Source of the DNA: Acanthopleuribacter pedis
GTDB taxonomy: Bacteria > Acidobacteriota > Holophagae > Acanthopleuribacterales > Acanthopleuribacteraceae
Reading direction: 5' to 3'
Length of the DNA: 64,000 nt
NCBI RefSeq assembly: GCF_017377855.1
Contig: NZ_JAFREP010000002.1
Location: 434,001 to 498,000, forward strand
The translations under genes and the position numbers were made by a program. Numbering within the stretch: position 1 is the stretch's first letter; every line of letters begins with the position of its first letter. The notes under the pieces were generated by a model. The model made no database searches. It was not told where the DNA came from and was given only the letters and a program-made list of their open reading frames with translations. Shown piece by piece: positions 33,831 to 44,800 of the stretch.

Positions 33831-35016
33831 GTTGGGTCTCCTTTTTTGACGATTCCGGTTGGAGGTGTTGGCGAACCGAGGCCGCCACGGTTTGTGCCAG
33901 TTGGACTGGTACCGCGTTGCCCAGTTGGCGCATGGTTTCGCTCCAGGCGCCTTCGAAAACCCAGGCATCCGGGAAGGTTTGCATGCGCGCCGCCTCGCGT
34001 ACCGAAAAGTAACGGACCGAGCCGTCGTGGAACGCGATCATGTTTTCGCCGCCGGGCACCCCGTGAACCCCGGCCTTGAGGGTTTTTGAGGGCCAGTCAA
34101 TCGGGCTCCCCGTATGGCCGACATAGGTCCGCGCGCCGGGTTGGTGGCGATGGTTGGCGAAACCACCGTGTTCTTCTCGCGGATCGGGCAAGCCGGTGAG
34201 GGCGTCGCGGACCGTGACCCAGGGCATCAGACCGCGAACCGCCTCGGGTCGTTCGGCCAGGCCGCTGATTTTTTTGCGGTACCGTGTCGGGGGCATGGGG
34301 GGCGCCGCGATGTGGTGGCGTTTCCAATAATCACCCGTCACCCATTGGTCGGCCAACAGCGCTTCCTTCGAATGGGTTGGCGTTGGAAATTGCCACGCAA
34401 TCGCCGTGTCGGCGCGGAAGCCCACCAAAAAGACGCGCTCGCGGGTTTGGGGGACGCCGTAATCAGCCGCGTTGAGGAGTTTAAAGTCCACCCGGTACGC
34501 TAGCCCGGTAGGGTCGGCACGGTGGGCGGTTTCTTCCAAGCGTGCCAAATGCTGTTCCCAGGGTTCGTTTTCCACACGAACTGCATCGGGATAGCGCAAC
34601 CGCAACAAGCAGTATTCAAAATAAGCCGCAAAACTCTGGCGCAACAAACCTTTGACGTTTTCCAAAATGAACGCGCGCGGCCGAAGCGCACGTAAGGCAC
34701 GAATAAACTCTGGTATCATGTCGCGATCATCATGCATGCCCTTGTGTTTGCCGCCGATGCTAAACGGCTGACACGGCGGTCCGCCCGCCACCAAATCCAC
34801 CGGCCCCCATTGGCTAAAATCCACGCGACGCACATCGCCCTTGTGGACCTTACCGCGCCAAGCCGCCGTACCCGCGAGTGAGGCGTCGCGGATGTTGCGT
34901 TCCAGCGTGGCACAGGCGTTGCCCTCGCGTTCCACCAGGGCTTGGTGATGAAAGCCGGCCAAATGGGTGCCCAGCGCCAAGCCGCCGGCGCCGGTAAAAA
35001 GTTCAATGGATCGCAT
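33808..35016 (-). CDS. DNA (cytosine-5)-methyltransferase
   Basis: This 402-residue enzyme adds a methyl group to C5 of cytosine in a specific DNA site. It shows motif I (ELFTGAGGLALG, residues 5-16), motif IV with catalytic C82 (GGPPCQPFS), motif VI (ENVKGLL), motif VIII (QTRERVFLVGF) and motifs IX-X (REAARMQTFPDAW, then RQLGNAVPVQLA). The region between VIII and IX, which should contain the target-recognition domain, is about 120 residues, within range for a single-target enzyme. The frame is open upstream to 35184, but motif I fixes the start near 35016. No restriction enzyme is recognisable beside it, so it appears to be an orphan. It is divergent from a mismatch glycosylase gene 87 bases away. 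Confidence 0.93.
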   Translation of the reverse strand: MRSIELFTGAGGLALGTHLAGFHHQALVEREGNACATLERNIRDASLAGTAAWRGKVHKGDVRRVDFSQWGPVDLVAGGPPCQPFSIGGKHKGMHDDRDMIPEFIRALRALRPRAFILENVKGLLRQSFAAYFEYCLLRLRYPDAVRVENEPWEQHLARLEETAHRADPTGLAYRVDFKLLNAADYGVPQTRERVFLVGFRADTAIAWQFPTPTHSKEALLADQWVTGDYWKRHHIAAPPMPPTRYRKKISGLAERPEAVRGLMPWVTVRDALTGLPDPREEHGGFANHRHQPGARTYVGHTGSPIDWPSKTLKAGVHGVPGGENMIAFHDGSVRYFSVREAARMQTFPDAWVFEGAWSETMRQLGNAVPVQLAQTVAASVRQHLQPESSKKETQHERTIFI

Positions 35017-35103
35017 CCTGTCCCCATCCGTCGCGTTAATCGCCGCATCATAGCCCAGCCCCAACCCGTGCGCAAGCAACCCGCCAATCGCCAGGAAGAG
35101 CCC

Positions 35104-35763
35104 GTGAACCAAGCACCCTTCACCGCGCAAGAAATCGAAGCCATCCGAGCCGCCTTGCTCGCTTGGGGCCGCGACCACTTCCAAAACTACCCCTGGCGCT
35201 CAGAAAAAGATCCCTGGCTAACCTTCGCCACCGAGTTCCTCCTGCAACGAACCAAAGCCGACCAAGTCGCCGCCGTCTACCCGGCCTTCAAAAAACGATT
35301 CCCCACCGTGCGTGCCTTCGTCGACGGCGGCGACATGGCCGTCGATTGGCTCGCCTCGCGGCTCGGGTTAAGAAGCCGCTGCCGTTTCCTCTGGGAAGCC
35401 GCGGTCGCAATCGAAACCAGGGGCGGTCACCCCCCGGAAGATGTCGACGAACTCATGCAAATGCGCGGCGTCGGCCAATACATCGCGTCGGCTTGGCTAT
35501 CGCTTCACCGCAACCAACGCGCCCTCATCGCCGACGCCAACGTCGCCCGCTGGTTAAGCCGCATGACCGGCTTACCCTACAACCGAGATCCACGCGGCAA
35601 AAAATGGGTTTACCAGCTGTGCGAGGATTTAACACCGGAAGATGCTTTCAAGGCCTTTAACTATGCCGTCCTCGATTTCACGATGACGGTTTGTGTCCCC
35701 AAACAACCGCTCTGTACTCCCTGTGTCCTCCAAGGGCTCTGTAACTTTGGGAAAAAATCCTGA
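35104..35763 (+). CDS. MIG-type G/T mismatch DNA glycosylase (EndoIII superfamily)
   Basis: This 219-residue protein is an HhH-GPD glycosylase with a C-terminal iron-sulphur cluster (C197-X6-C204-X2-C207-X5-C213). In the helix-hairpin-helix (RGVGQYIASAW) tyrosine Y126 sits where endonuclease III has its catalytic lysine and MutY a serine; D144 is the conserved aspartate. Tyr126 and Asp144 are also the key residues of the thymine-specific mismatch glycosylase Mig.Mth of Methanothermobacter, of almost the same length, which protects methylated sites from 5-methylcytosine deamination. The divergent neighbour is a cytosine-5 methyltransferase, as in that archaeal plasmid. Start is the GTG at 35104 with AGGA eight bases upstream. 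MutY and EndoIII are less likely given Y126. Confidence 0.85.
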   Translation: MNQAPFTAQEIEAIRAALLAWGRDHFQNYPWRSEKDPWLTFATEFLLQRTKADQVAAVYPAFKKRFPTVRAFVDGGDMAVDWLASRLGLRSRCRFLWEAAVAIETRGGHPPEDVDELMQMRGVGQYIASAWLSLHRNQRALIADANVARWLSRMTGLPYNRDPRGKKWVYQLCEDLTPEDAFKAFNYAVLDFTMTVCVPKQPLCTPCVLQGLCNFGKKS

Positions 35764-35794
35764 CGCTAAACCTATTTTAAAAAAGCTGGCTTTT

Positions 35795-37210
35795 CTATTT
35801 GGGGCGACCCATTTTCGCAATGAATGTTTTCTGTTTGTCTGGATTCAGGATGCCGGAATTTGCGAGCGCGTTTCCTAAAAAGGCGAGGTGGTGGTCGCTT
35901 TTTCTGGCGCCTTCTGGTTGATACCGCGCGGTGACCATGCCCAGGCCGTGTTCGCCGCTCGGGGCGCCGCCGATGGCGATGGTGTGGTCGTAGATTTTTT
36001 GGATGCCGGGGATGATGCTTTGGTTCCAGGTTTGGTTGTCTAGCCCGTTGCGGAGGACGTTGACGTGGAGGTTGCCGTCGCCCGCGTGGCCGAAGATCGC
36101 GCTTTCGAAGCCGTATTCGCGGCCCACCGCTTTGACCAGGTTGACGATTTCCGCCAGACGACCCCGTGGGAAGGTTAGGTCGAGGTCGCGGAAGGGGGTT
36201 TGTTCGATGACCGCCGTGCCGACCCGCTTGCGTAAGCGGCAAAGCTTTTCCATCGCCGTCGGCGTGTCCGCGAAAAGGGTTTCGCTTGCGCCTTGTGCCT
36301 CCGCGATGTGCGCGGCCGTTTCCGCCTCGGCCAGGAGTTGGTCGGCGTGGTTGCCGTCGAAGCCGATCCACAGGTAGGCACCCACCGCCGCATCGATGGG
36401 TTCGCCCGCCGCCTTGGCCGCGATGGTGACGGCGTCCCTTTCTAAGAACTCGACTTCCGATGGGGTGAGGCCCGCTTGGAACAAGGCGCAGATGGTTTCG
36501 CCCGCCGCTTCCACCGTGGGGAAGGCCACCCGCAGCAGGTTTTCTTCCGTCGGTGGTGTGATCAGGCGGAACACGGCCTTGGTGATCACCGCCAAGGTGC
36601 CCTGGCTGCCCAGGATCAGTTGTGTGAGGTTATAGCCCGAGGCGAATTTGCGTACGTCCGCGCCGGTCCAGAAGACGGTTCCGTCCGGTAGCACCACTTC
36701 CATGTTGAGCACCCAGTTGCGGAAGGCGCCGTATTTGACCGATTTGGGGCCGGCCGCGGCCTCGGCGAGGTTGCCGCCGATCCGGCACCAGGCGGCTGAG
36801 CCGGGATCGGGCGGCAACCACAGGTTTTGTTCACGCAGCTCGGCCTTTAATTCGCCGGTGATTTTGCCGACCTCGACGGTGCAGGTCATGTCGCGGTGAT
36901 TGATCGCCAACACCCGGTTCATGTGGTTCAAGCACAGAATGACGCCGCCGTTAACCGCCAAGGCGCCGCCGCTCACGCCGCTGCCGCCGCCGCGGGGCAC
37001 GACTGGAATGCCTTGTTCGTTGCAATAAGCCAGGATGGCCGAGACCTGTTCGACGGTATGGACGCGGGCGACCGCATCCGGGAGGAAGTGGTGTTCGCGG
37101 GTTTCGTCGGTGGCGTAGGCCTCACAATCGGCCGGCTCGGTGATCAGGGAGCCTTGCGGGAGCAGGGTGGCCAGGTGGTTTTGCTGTTCGGGGGTGAGGT
37201 TGCGGGTCAT
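35795..37210 (-). CDS. GlcD-like FAD-dependent 2-hydroxyacid oxidase/dehydrogenase
   Basis: This 471-residue flavoenzyme has an FAD_binding_4 domain with PVVPRGGGSGVSGGA near residue 75 and PPDPGSAAWCRIGGNLAEAAAGPKSVKYG near 140. A C-terminal FAD-oxidase domain follows, with GHAGDGNLHVNVL (a metal/substrate-binding His motif) and GEHGLG. Relatives oxidise glycolate, D-lactate or D-2-hydroxyglutarate. The ATG at 37210 (AAGGAA about ten bases upstream) is 14 bases from the exporter stop, so it is the last gene of the peptide operon. It could make or use a 2-hydroxy/2-keto acid building block, or be a passenger metabolic gene; the sequence does not decide. Confidence 0.85.
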   Translation of the reverse strand: MTRNLTPEQQNHLATLLPQGSLITEPADCEAYATDETREHHFLPDAVARVHTVEQVSAILAYCNEQGIPVVPRGGGSGVSGGALAVNGGVILCLNHMNRVLAINHRDMTCTVEVGKITGELKAELREQNLWLPPDPGSAAWCRIGGNLAEAAAGPKSVKYGAFRNWVLNMEVVLPDGTVFWTGADVRKFASGYNLTQLILGSQGTLAVITKAVFRLITPPTEENLLRVAFPTVEAAGETICALFQAGLTPSEVEFLERDAVTIAAKAAGEPIDAAVGAYLWIGFDGNHADQLLAEAETAAHIAEAQGASETLFADTPTAMEKLCRLRKRVGTAVIEQTPFRDLDLTFPRGRLAEIVNLVKAVGREYGFESAIFGHAGDGNLHVNVLRNGLDNQTWNQSIIPGIQKIYDHTIAIGGAPSGEHGLGMVTARYQPEGARKSDHHLAFLGNALANSGILNPDKQKTFIAKMGRPK

Positions 37211-37224
37211 TTGGCTTGGTTCCT

Positions 37225-38871
37225 TTATGTCAAAAGTGCTTCGGCGGCCTGGGGTTGGTGTTCTTCCGGGCGGCCTTCCACCATGTGGATGATGCGGTCG
37301 GCGCAATCGAAATAGGATTCATCGTGGGTGATGGCGATGATGGTTTTGCCCGCGGCGCGGAACATGGGGATCAGCTCGCGGTAGAAGCGGCGGCGGAAGG
37401 CCGGGTCCTGGTCGGCCGCGAATTCGTCCATCACCAAAACCGGCGCGGGATCGACCAGCGCTTGCACCAAACCCAGGCGTTTGCGTTGGCCCTGGGACAG
37501 GTCAAGGGTGGACCAAGCGCCGTCCGCCAGGTTCACCTTGTGGTCGAGAGCCATGGCGCTGAGGTGGTTTGCGAGGTCCTCCGGTGACGGTTGCCGGCCG
37601 TAGATGCGGTCGAACAGGTGGAAATCGGCGAACAACGGGCTGAACAGATGGCGCTGATCCGCGCCACCTGCTTCCCAGGCTTGGCCGTCCACGGTGAAGC
37701 GGCCGCTGTCTGGTTTGTACAGGCCGAGCAGCAGTTTGAGCAGGGTGGTTTTGCCGCTGCCGTTGCCGCCCACGATGAACAGGACCTCGCCGCGACGTAC
37801 TTCCAGATCGAGCGGGCCGATGTGAAAGGGTTCGGCGCCGTCTACCGGTGGATACGCAAAAGTTACCCGCGCCAAACGCAAGCAATGCCAGTTGGTAAAC
37901 TTTGGCGCATTTCCTTCAGCCAGCGCAACGGACGTGGAACCCGGCGTTTGTTTGTCCGCCAAATCCCGTTGCAGCTTTTCCATTTTGTCGATGGCGATGC
38001 CGAAGCGGTCCAAGGTCGGCAACAGGTCGACGGTTTGTTGGATGGCGGGGGTTAAATACAACATCACCAAAATGGTTGAGGCAAAGGGTTCGGCCGACAG
38101 GCCTAGCCAGGTTTGGCCGGTGAAGGCGAAGGCGCCCAGCACGCCGTAGATCAACATGCCGCTGACCAGGACGGCCTGGATGTATTGCTCACCGCCGCGC
38201 ACGTTTTGTTCGTAGCCGGCGCGGCAGCGTTCCATCAGGTGGTTTTCGAAAAATTCGCGGCGTTTTTCGTCGCTCATTTTTAGCTCTTTGAAGCCCCGTA
38301 ACTGGTGGTCCACCAGCCGGAAAAATTCGTCCTGCGTTTGTCGGGCCGCGAACCAATCACGCGCGGCTCGGCCCGCCACGCTGCTGTACAAACCGGCGCC
38401 CACCAGAATGCACAGCAGGATGAGCACAAAGGCAACCGGGGACAACCAACACAGATAGGCAAAACACACCAAGATGGTGAAACCCGCGATCAGCATGCTG
38501 CTGATGATGTCGGGGGACCGCGCCAATTGGGTGGTGTCCTCGGTGATGGCGGTGTAAATCGCTTGATTGGGAACCTGCTCGAAGCGCTGTTGATCGCAGG
38601 CCAACACGCCGCCCAAAATTTCGGCGCGCATGGTGAACACGGCCCGCTGTGTCGCGCGCAGCAGGGCGGCGGAGAAAAAACGCGATGCAGCCAAGTAACC
38701 GACGATGGCCGCCGCGAAAACCGCCATGCGCCCGCCGTTTACCCCGCCGTGAATGACGTCGTTGATGGTTTTAATCATCAAGGTGTTGCAGACGCCGGTC
38801 ATCAAGCTGAGCAAGGCGACCAGGTAGATCCGGGCACCCAGTTGCTGTTTCAAGAAAAGCCACATTTTCAT
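37225..38871 (-). CDS. Cyclic-peptide-type ABC exporter (SyrD/PvdE-like)
   Basis: This 548-residue half-transporter fuses a six-span membrane domain (residues 1-310) to an ATPase domain. The N-terminus MKMWLFLKQQLGARIYLVALLSLMTG and the short linker are typical of exporters of nonribosomal peptides and siderophore precursors. The ATPase has Walker A GGNGSGKTT, signature LSQGQRKRLGL and Walker B VLVMDEFAAD, followed by the switch His in ITHDES. It overlaps the second NRPS gene by four bases (ATGA) and so is made together with it. It should move the finished peptide from cytoplasm to periplasm as a homodimer. Confidence 0.92.
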   Translation of the reverse strand: MKMWLFLKQQLGARIYLVALLSLMTGVCNTLMIKTINDVIHGGVNGGRMAVFAAAIVGYLAASRFFSAALLRATQRAVFTMRAEILGGVLACDQQRFEQVPNQAIYTAITEDTTQLARSPDIISSMLIAGFTILVCFAYLCWLSPVAFVLILLCILVGAGLYSSVAGRAARDWFAARQTQDEFFRLVDHQLRGFKELKMSDEKRREFFENHLMERCRAGYEQNVRGGEQYIQAVLVSGMLIYGVLGAFAFTGQTWLGLSAEPFASTILVMLYLTPAIQQTVDLLPTLDRFGIAIDKMEKLQRDLADKQTPGSTSVALAEGNAPKFTNWHCLRLARVTFAYPPVDGAEPFHIGPLDLEVRRGEVLFIVGGNGSGKTTLLKLLLGLYKPDSGRFTVDGQAWEAGGADQRHLFSPLFADFHLFDRIYGRQPSPEDLANHLSAMALDHKVNLADGAWSTLDLSQGQRKRLGLVQALVDPAPVLVMDEFAADQDPAFRRRFYRELIPMFRAAGKTIIAITHDESYFDCADRIIHMVEGRPEEHQPQAAEALLT

Positions 38872-41800
38872 GGGTTGTGCTCCTTAGCAAGGAAGGCAGC
38901 CGGGTTTACGCCCGCATCGATTAGGTGTTTTGTTTGCCCGCGCGGGGTGGTTATTTGGAACCAGGTCGCCAAGGGCGTGGCGACGCCAAAGGTTTGGTGA
39001 TAGCGCCGTGCCAGCGCGGCGAGTTGGATGGAGGACCCGCCGCACACGAAAAAGTCGTCATTCGGTTCGAATTCGTCGTCGGAACAGCCGATGATCTCGG
39101 CCCATATCGCGGCCAGCCGGCGTTCCAACGGGTTCGGCGGTGGGTCCGTGGCTTGTGGCTCGGTGGGTTTGCTTGGCATGTTCACTTGAGGCAGCGGCTG
39201 TGGCGGTACGCCGGCTTGGAGCGGTGTTTCCTCGATAACCTCATTTTTTACAAATCGTTCCAGTGAATCGGCCAAGTGCTCGATCCGTTCCGCGAGGTAG
39301 AGGTCGGGGTTGTATTCGAGTATCAGTGTCACACCGTCGTCGAGTTCGTGGAAACTAAAGGTCAGGTCAAAATGCGCGGTGGTTGGCTCGAGGGGCACCC
39401 CGCGAAGCTGGTAACCTTCCATTGCGGTGAAATCGCTTTGGCGTTCCCGCTCAAATTTGACCATGCAATCGAACAGCGGGTTGCGTCCCGGATCCCGGGG
39501 CAAGCGCAGTTTTTGGAGAAGGTGGTCATAGGGATAGGCACCGTGTTCCTGGGCATGTTGCAGGTTGGCGGCCACGATGCGGACCAACGCGCCGAACGAC
39601 GAAACCCCTTCAAATCGCGTGCGCAACGCAAGGTTGTTGTAGTACAGCCCCAGCTGTTCCTCGCTGCCGGGTAGATCGCGTTGGGCGAAAGGCACGCCGA
39701 GGGTGATGTCGTTCGCGCCCAGGGTGCGGTGGAACAGGGTGTTGACGGCGGCAATTAGCACCGTGAACAAGCTGCAATTGTGTGTTTTGGCAAAAGCAGC
39801 CAGATGGTCGCGGGTCGCCGATGACCACTGACGTGTGATCCGGGCACCGGCGAAACGCCGTGTCCGCGGGCGCGGCTTGTCGGTGGGGAGTGGCAAGGCC
39901 GGTGGCGGCTCGCTGAATTGTTCCAGCCAATAATGTTCGGCCGCGGCCAGCGACCCTCCGGTCAAACGCTGCTGTTGCCAAACCGCGTAATCGTGGTATT
40001 GGTAAGGCAACGCGGCTTGTTGGGCGCGGTCGCCGGTGAGGTGGGACTGATAACCGGCTTGCCATAATTGGACCAGCAAACCGAGTGACCAGGCGTCGGC
40101 CAAAATGTGGTGGAGTTGGAGGAACAACAGGTGGCGTTCCCGACCCAGCACAAACAAGGTAGCCCGCCATGGTGGTGCCTCGGCCAGATTGAACACCTGT
40201 TGGCTTTGTTCCGCCAGAAGGATTTGGCGCTCTTGGTCGCTGATGGGGCCGGGACGCATGACGGCAAGGCGGGGGGCCTGATCGCTAGGCAAAACCTGTT
40301 GTCGGAGACCCCGGTCCGTGTGGATGAAGCGGGTGCGCATGATTTCGTGGCGGGCGACCACATCGTCGAGGGCGGCGGCGAACACATCGATATCGAGGGG
40401 CCCGTCGAGGGTGACCGCGGTGGGAATGGTGTGGGCCGCCGCGGCGTGCGGCAATTGGTTGAGCAACCACAAGCGCGCCTGCTCGGATGAAACGGGGTAA
40501 TCCTCGGCGTCGGGCACGGTAGGTATGGTTTCGTGCCCGGTCTCGTCGTGCCAGTCGGCGAATTCGGCCGCGGCCAGGGTCGCAATGGTGGGTTCGGAAA
40601 AAAGCGCGCGAATGCCGACCTTGCGCCCGAAACGTTGTTGGATCAGCGCGGCCAGCCGGGTGACCTCCAAACTGTGCCCGCCCACGTCGGCGAAATGGTC
40701 GTTGATCCCAAAGCGATCATGGCCCAACACCTCGCGCCAAATTTCGGCCAGCAAATGTTCAGCCGCGGTGCGCGGCGCTTGGCGGATGGGTTCGGGGACT
40801 GCCTCGGATGCGGTTTGCATGGCGCGCAATGCCGCGCGGTCCACTTTGCCGTTGTTATTGAGCGGAAAGGTTTCGAGCAGAAACCAAACCTCGGGGACCA
40901 TGTACTCGGGCAAACGGGCGCGGGCGAAGGCGCGTAGTTCCGCGATGGGCGTTGCCTCGGCGTGACGTTCTAGCCAGGCGGCGAGGCGTCCTTCCTGTTG
41001 CATGACCACCGCGGCGCGCACCCGCGGGTGTTGGCAAATCACCGCGGCGATTTCACCCGGTTCGACGCGAAACCCGCGCACTTGAACCTGTTCATCGCCG
41101 CGACCGAGGAAGGCCAGGTTGCCGTCGGGCAGGAAACGGGCGCGGTCACCGGTGCGGTAGTAACGTTGGCGGTCCCGTTGGACAAAGGCGGCGTCGGCCC
41201 CGGCGTTGCGCCAATAACCACGGGCCAAGGTGGGTCCGGCGATGGTGATTTCACCCACCGCCCCCGGCGGCACCAAGCCGCCGTGGTCATCACGCAACCA
41301 CAACGAAATCCCTGGCAACGGACGGCCGATACAAGCGCCACGCCAGGCTGCCTCAGCTTGTTGCTCCGACGCGGCAAGATAGGGGTTCACTTCCAAGGCC
41401 GAACAAATCACCGCGGCCTCGGTTGGGCCGTACAGTTCGACAATACGCGTATTGGGAAAACGCGCCGCGAGTCGTTGCAACAGCGCGGGTGGCACGCGGT
41501 CACCGCCGGTAAACAGCACGCGCGGCCCTTCGCCGGCCTCGGGCAGTGTAGCGAGCAACCGTTCCATCAAATGGGGAACCGCGTGAAAGGCGGTCGCCGC
41601 CTTAAAGGCGCTGCCGAGGCGTTCCAAATCTAAAACCTGTTCCCGATCCAGCAGATCGACACAGGCGCCGGCGGTGAGCGGCACCAAGAGCTCGAACAGG
41701 GCGATATCAAAAGCTTGCGGTGCAACCCAGGGCATGCGGTCGTTTTCGCCAAACCCAAACAGGATCCGTGCATGGCCGATGGTGTGGGCCAAGGCGCCGT

Positions 41801-44800
41801 GCGTGACCAACACGCCCTTGGGTTTTCCAGTTGAACCGGAGGTAAAAATCAAATAAGCGGGGGTGTCGGCGGTGAGTCTCACCGACGGGGGCGCCTCGGC
41901 AACCAGTTGCCGAGGCGGAACCAAGGTGCGGTAGCGGTGATCGCGCAAGCGTTCGGCGCCGGCTTCGTCGGTGATCAACGCGCGGGTTTTGGCCTCGGCG
42001 AGGATCCGGCGCAGGCGTTCTTCCGGCATGCTCGGGTCGAGTGGCAGGTACAGGGCACCCAGGCGCCACAGGGCGATCAGGCTCGCGGGCAAATCGAAAT
42101 CACGGGGCAGCGCCACCGCCACCACATCACCCGGACGCACGCGGCCCTGTTGCACCAAGGCCGCCGCGATGGAGTCGGCCCGTTGCGAGAATTCGCCGTA
42201 GCGCAGGCTACGCCCATTGCGATGCAGGGCGATTTGGTCGGCGCGCGCCCGCATGGTTCTTTCTAAAGCGGGCAAAACCGAGGCGTCGCAGGGGGCCGGC
42301 GCCGGTCCCACGGACCAGGCGCGCAGCAAGGCGTGGTCGTCGGCGTCGAGAAAATCAACCAGCGCGCAGGGCCGCGCCGGCTCGGCCAGAAGCCGGTCGA
42401 GCAGGGTTAACAGGTGGCGCCCGTAGCGGGCGACCGTGGCGGGATCGTACAAATCGCTGTTGTACTCAATCGAACCCAACAGGCGGTTGCCTTCCAGCAG
42501 GAAATCAAAACTGAGATCGCCCTTGGTGGTGCGGAAGGTGCTTTCCACCGGGGTAACTTCCAGGCTGCCGGGGTTCTTTTGGTGCTTCGTGTCATGCTGA
42601 ACCAGGGACAGCATGATGTCGAACAAGGCACCGTGACCCGCGTGATCGCGCGCCGCCGTCGTGCCCTGCAACTCGGTGACCAATCGGTCGAAAGGATAAG
42701 CCTGATGGGCCAAGGCTTGCGCCAGGTCGCGTTGCACCGCGGCGGCGGCCTCGGCAAAGGGCAGCTGGTTTTCAAGGCGGGGGCGCAGGGCGAGGGTGTT
42801 GATTAACACCCCGATTTGGTCGGCGAGGTCGGCGTGATCGCGGTTGGCGACGGGGGTGCCGATGATCAGGTCGCCTTCCCCCGTGGTCGCCTGCACCAAC
42901 AGGTTCAGCGCGGTGAGGAGCAAACCAAAAGGGGTGCCGCCGGATTCGGTCGCGTAAGCCACCAAACGCGTGCCCAAGTTTTCGGGTGGATTCAGCATTA
43001 CGCGATCACCGCGATGACTTTGGAGCAAGGGGCGGGGTCGGTCGGCCGGCAGGCTAACCGGGGCCGGGTGATCGGCAAGGTACGCCAACCAAAAGGCACG
43101 CGACGCGGCCAAGGCATCACTGTCGGAACGGGCCGCCAGCCAAGCGGCAACGTCTTTGTACTGCAAGTGTTTGGTGGGGAGGGGTTGGGCCTCGCCGCCG
43201 GCGTGGCTTTGGTAACGCTGGAGGATGTCCCGGACCAGCAGGTCCATCGACCAAGCGTCGCCCAAGAGGTGGTGCAGGTTAAGGGCGAAGCAATGGTGGT
43301 TGGGCGAGAAGCACAGCAGGCGGGCACGCAGGAGCGGACCCGCGGCGAGGTCGAAGGTGAATTCGGCGTTTTCGCGGAGCAGGTTCTCTTGCTCGGCCGG
43401 GCTGCAGTGCAGGGTTTGGAAGGGAAGCGGCGGATTGGCTTCGATGACTTGAACCGGGTGACCGTCGCGTTCGGGGAAACGGGTGCGCAGGATTTCGTGA
43501 CGGGCCACCACGTCGGCCAGTGCTTGTTCTAAGGCATTTGCATCGAGGTGACCCTTGATTTCAACCGCGGTCGGCATGTTGTAGGCGATCCCGGTTTCGT
43601 CCAAACGGGCCAAAATCAGAATGCGCTGTTGCGCGGGGGGAAGCGGGTAACAAGGCGCCGCGGCGACGGGTTCGATGCGGGTGTCGCTTTGCCCGCGTTC
43701 CTGTTCCCGGCGCACCAAGGCGCTGAGCCCGGCGGCGGTGGGTTGGGTGAAGACGGCGCGCAACGGGAGGCGCACCCCAAAGTGGTCGTGAATGCGCGCG
43801 TTGAGTTTGGCCGCGGCGAGGGAATGGCCGCCCAGCGCGAAAAACGAGGTGTCGGGGTCGACCTGATCGCGGTCCAGCACCGCACACCACAGCGCGGTCA
43901 TGGCGCGGGTTATTGCGTCGCTCGCGGTCGCGGGCGCGCTGGAAATGGGGCGGGGTTCGGGTCGTGGCAGGATGTGTGCCTCGGGTACAGCGAGCCGGTC
44001 GAGGGGTTGGTGGATCAGATCTTTCGCTTCAGCCAGCCAAGCACAAAACCGTTCGCCGAGGCGGGCTACATCGGCATCGGCGAAGCGGGCGCTGTTGTAT
44101 TCCAGGCGGATGCGCCCCATCTCACCTGGGACAATCACCAGGGACAGGTCGTAGTGGTTCCACTCTTCCACGTCGATGGTTTCGAAACGCAGTTCACTCT
44201 GGCCCGCTGAAAGGGTTTCGGGGACGGGGTAGCTCTCGAACACGACCAGGTGGTTGATGAGGTTGGGGCCCAGCGGCGAGAGGGCTTGTATTTCGGATGA
44301 TGGCAGAAATCCGACGTTTTCACGTTTTACTGCCAAATCTTGCAGCCGGTCTGCCAAGCGCGCGACCGTGGTGTCCGCGTCAAGGGTAACGTGAACGGGC
44401 AGCGTGGTTAGGAACAGGCCCACCATTTGGTCCGCGCCGGGGGATTCGGCCGGGCGGCCGTTGCTTACGACCCCGAAGGTAATGCTGTTTTGCTGCCCGA
44501 GTCGCGCAAGCAGGGCGCACCAGATCGCGCTGCACAGATGGTTGGTGGTGGTGCGTTGGGCGCGGGCCGTTTCGCCGAGTTGGTGCAGTAATTCGCTGCT
44601 GTCTTCCGCGACCCAGGCCCGCGGCGCCCAGCCCTCGTCGTGCTGAATCGGCAGGGGGAGGTGGGTGGGCTGACGGGCGCCTGCCAAATGACCGCGCCAC
44701 CATGCGCGGGCGGCGCTGGGGTCCCGTTGCGCCAACCACAACAGGTAATCGCGGAAGGGGGGACGCGGCGCGGGTGACGTCCCGAGGGTGTAGAGCTGAA

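Noticed and set aside
33219..35016. A complete restriction-modification system
   Set aside because: No nuclease motif is visible in the coupled downstream protein and no other candidate restriction enzyme is nearby, so only an orphan methyltransferase can be supported.
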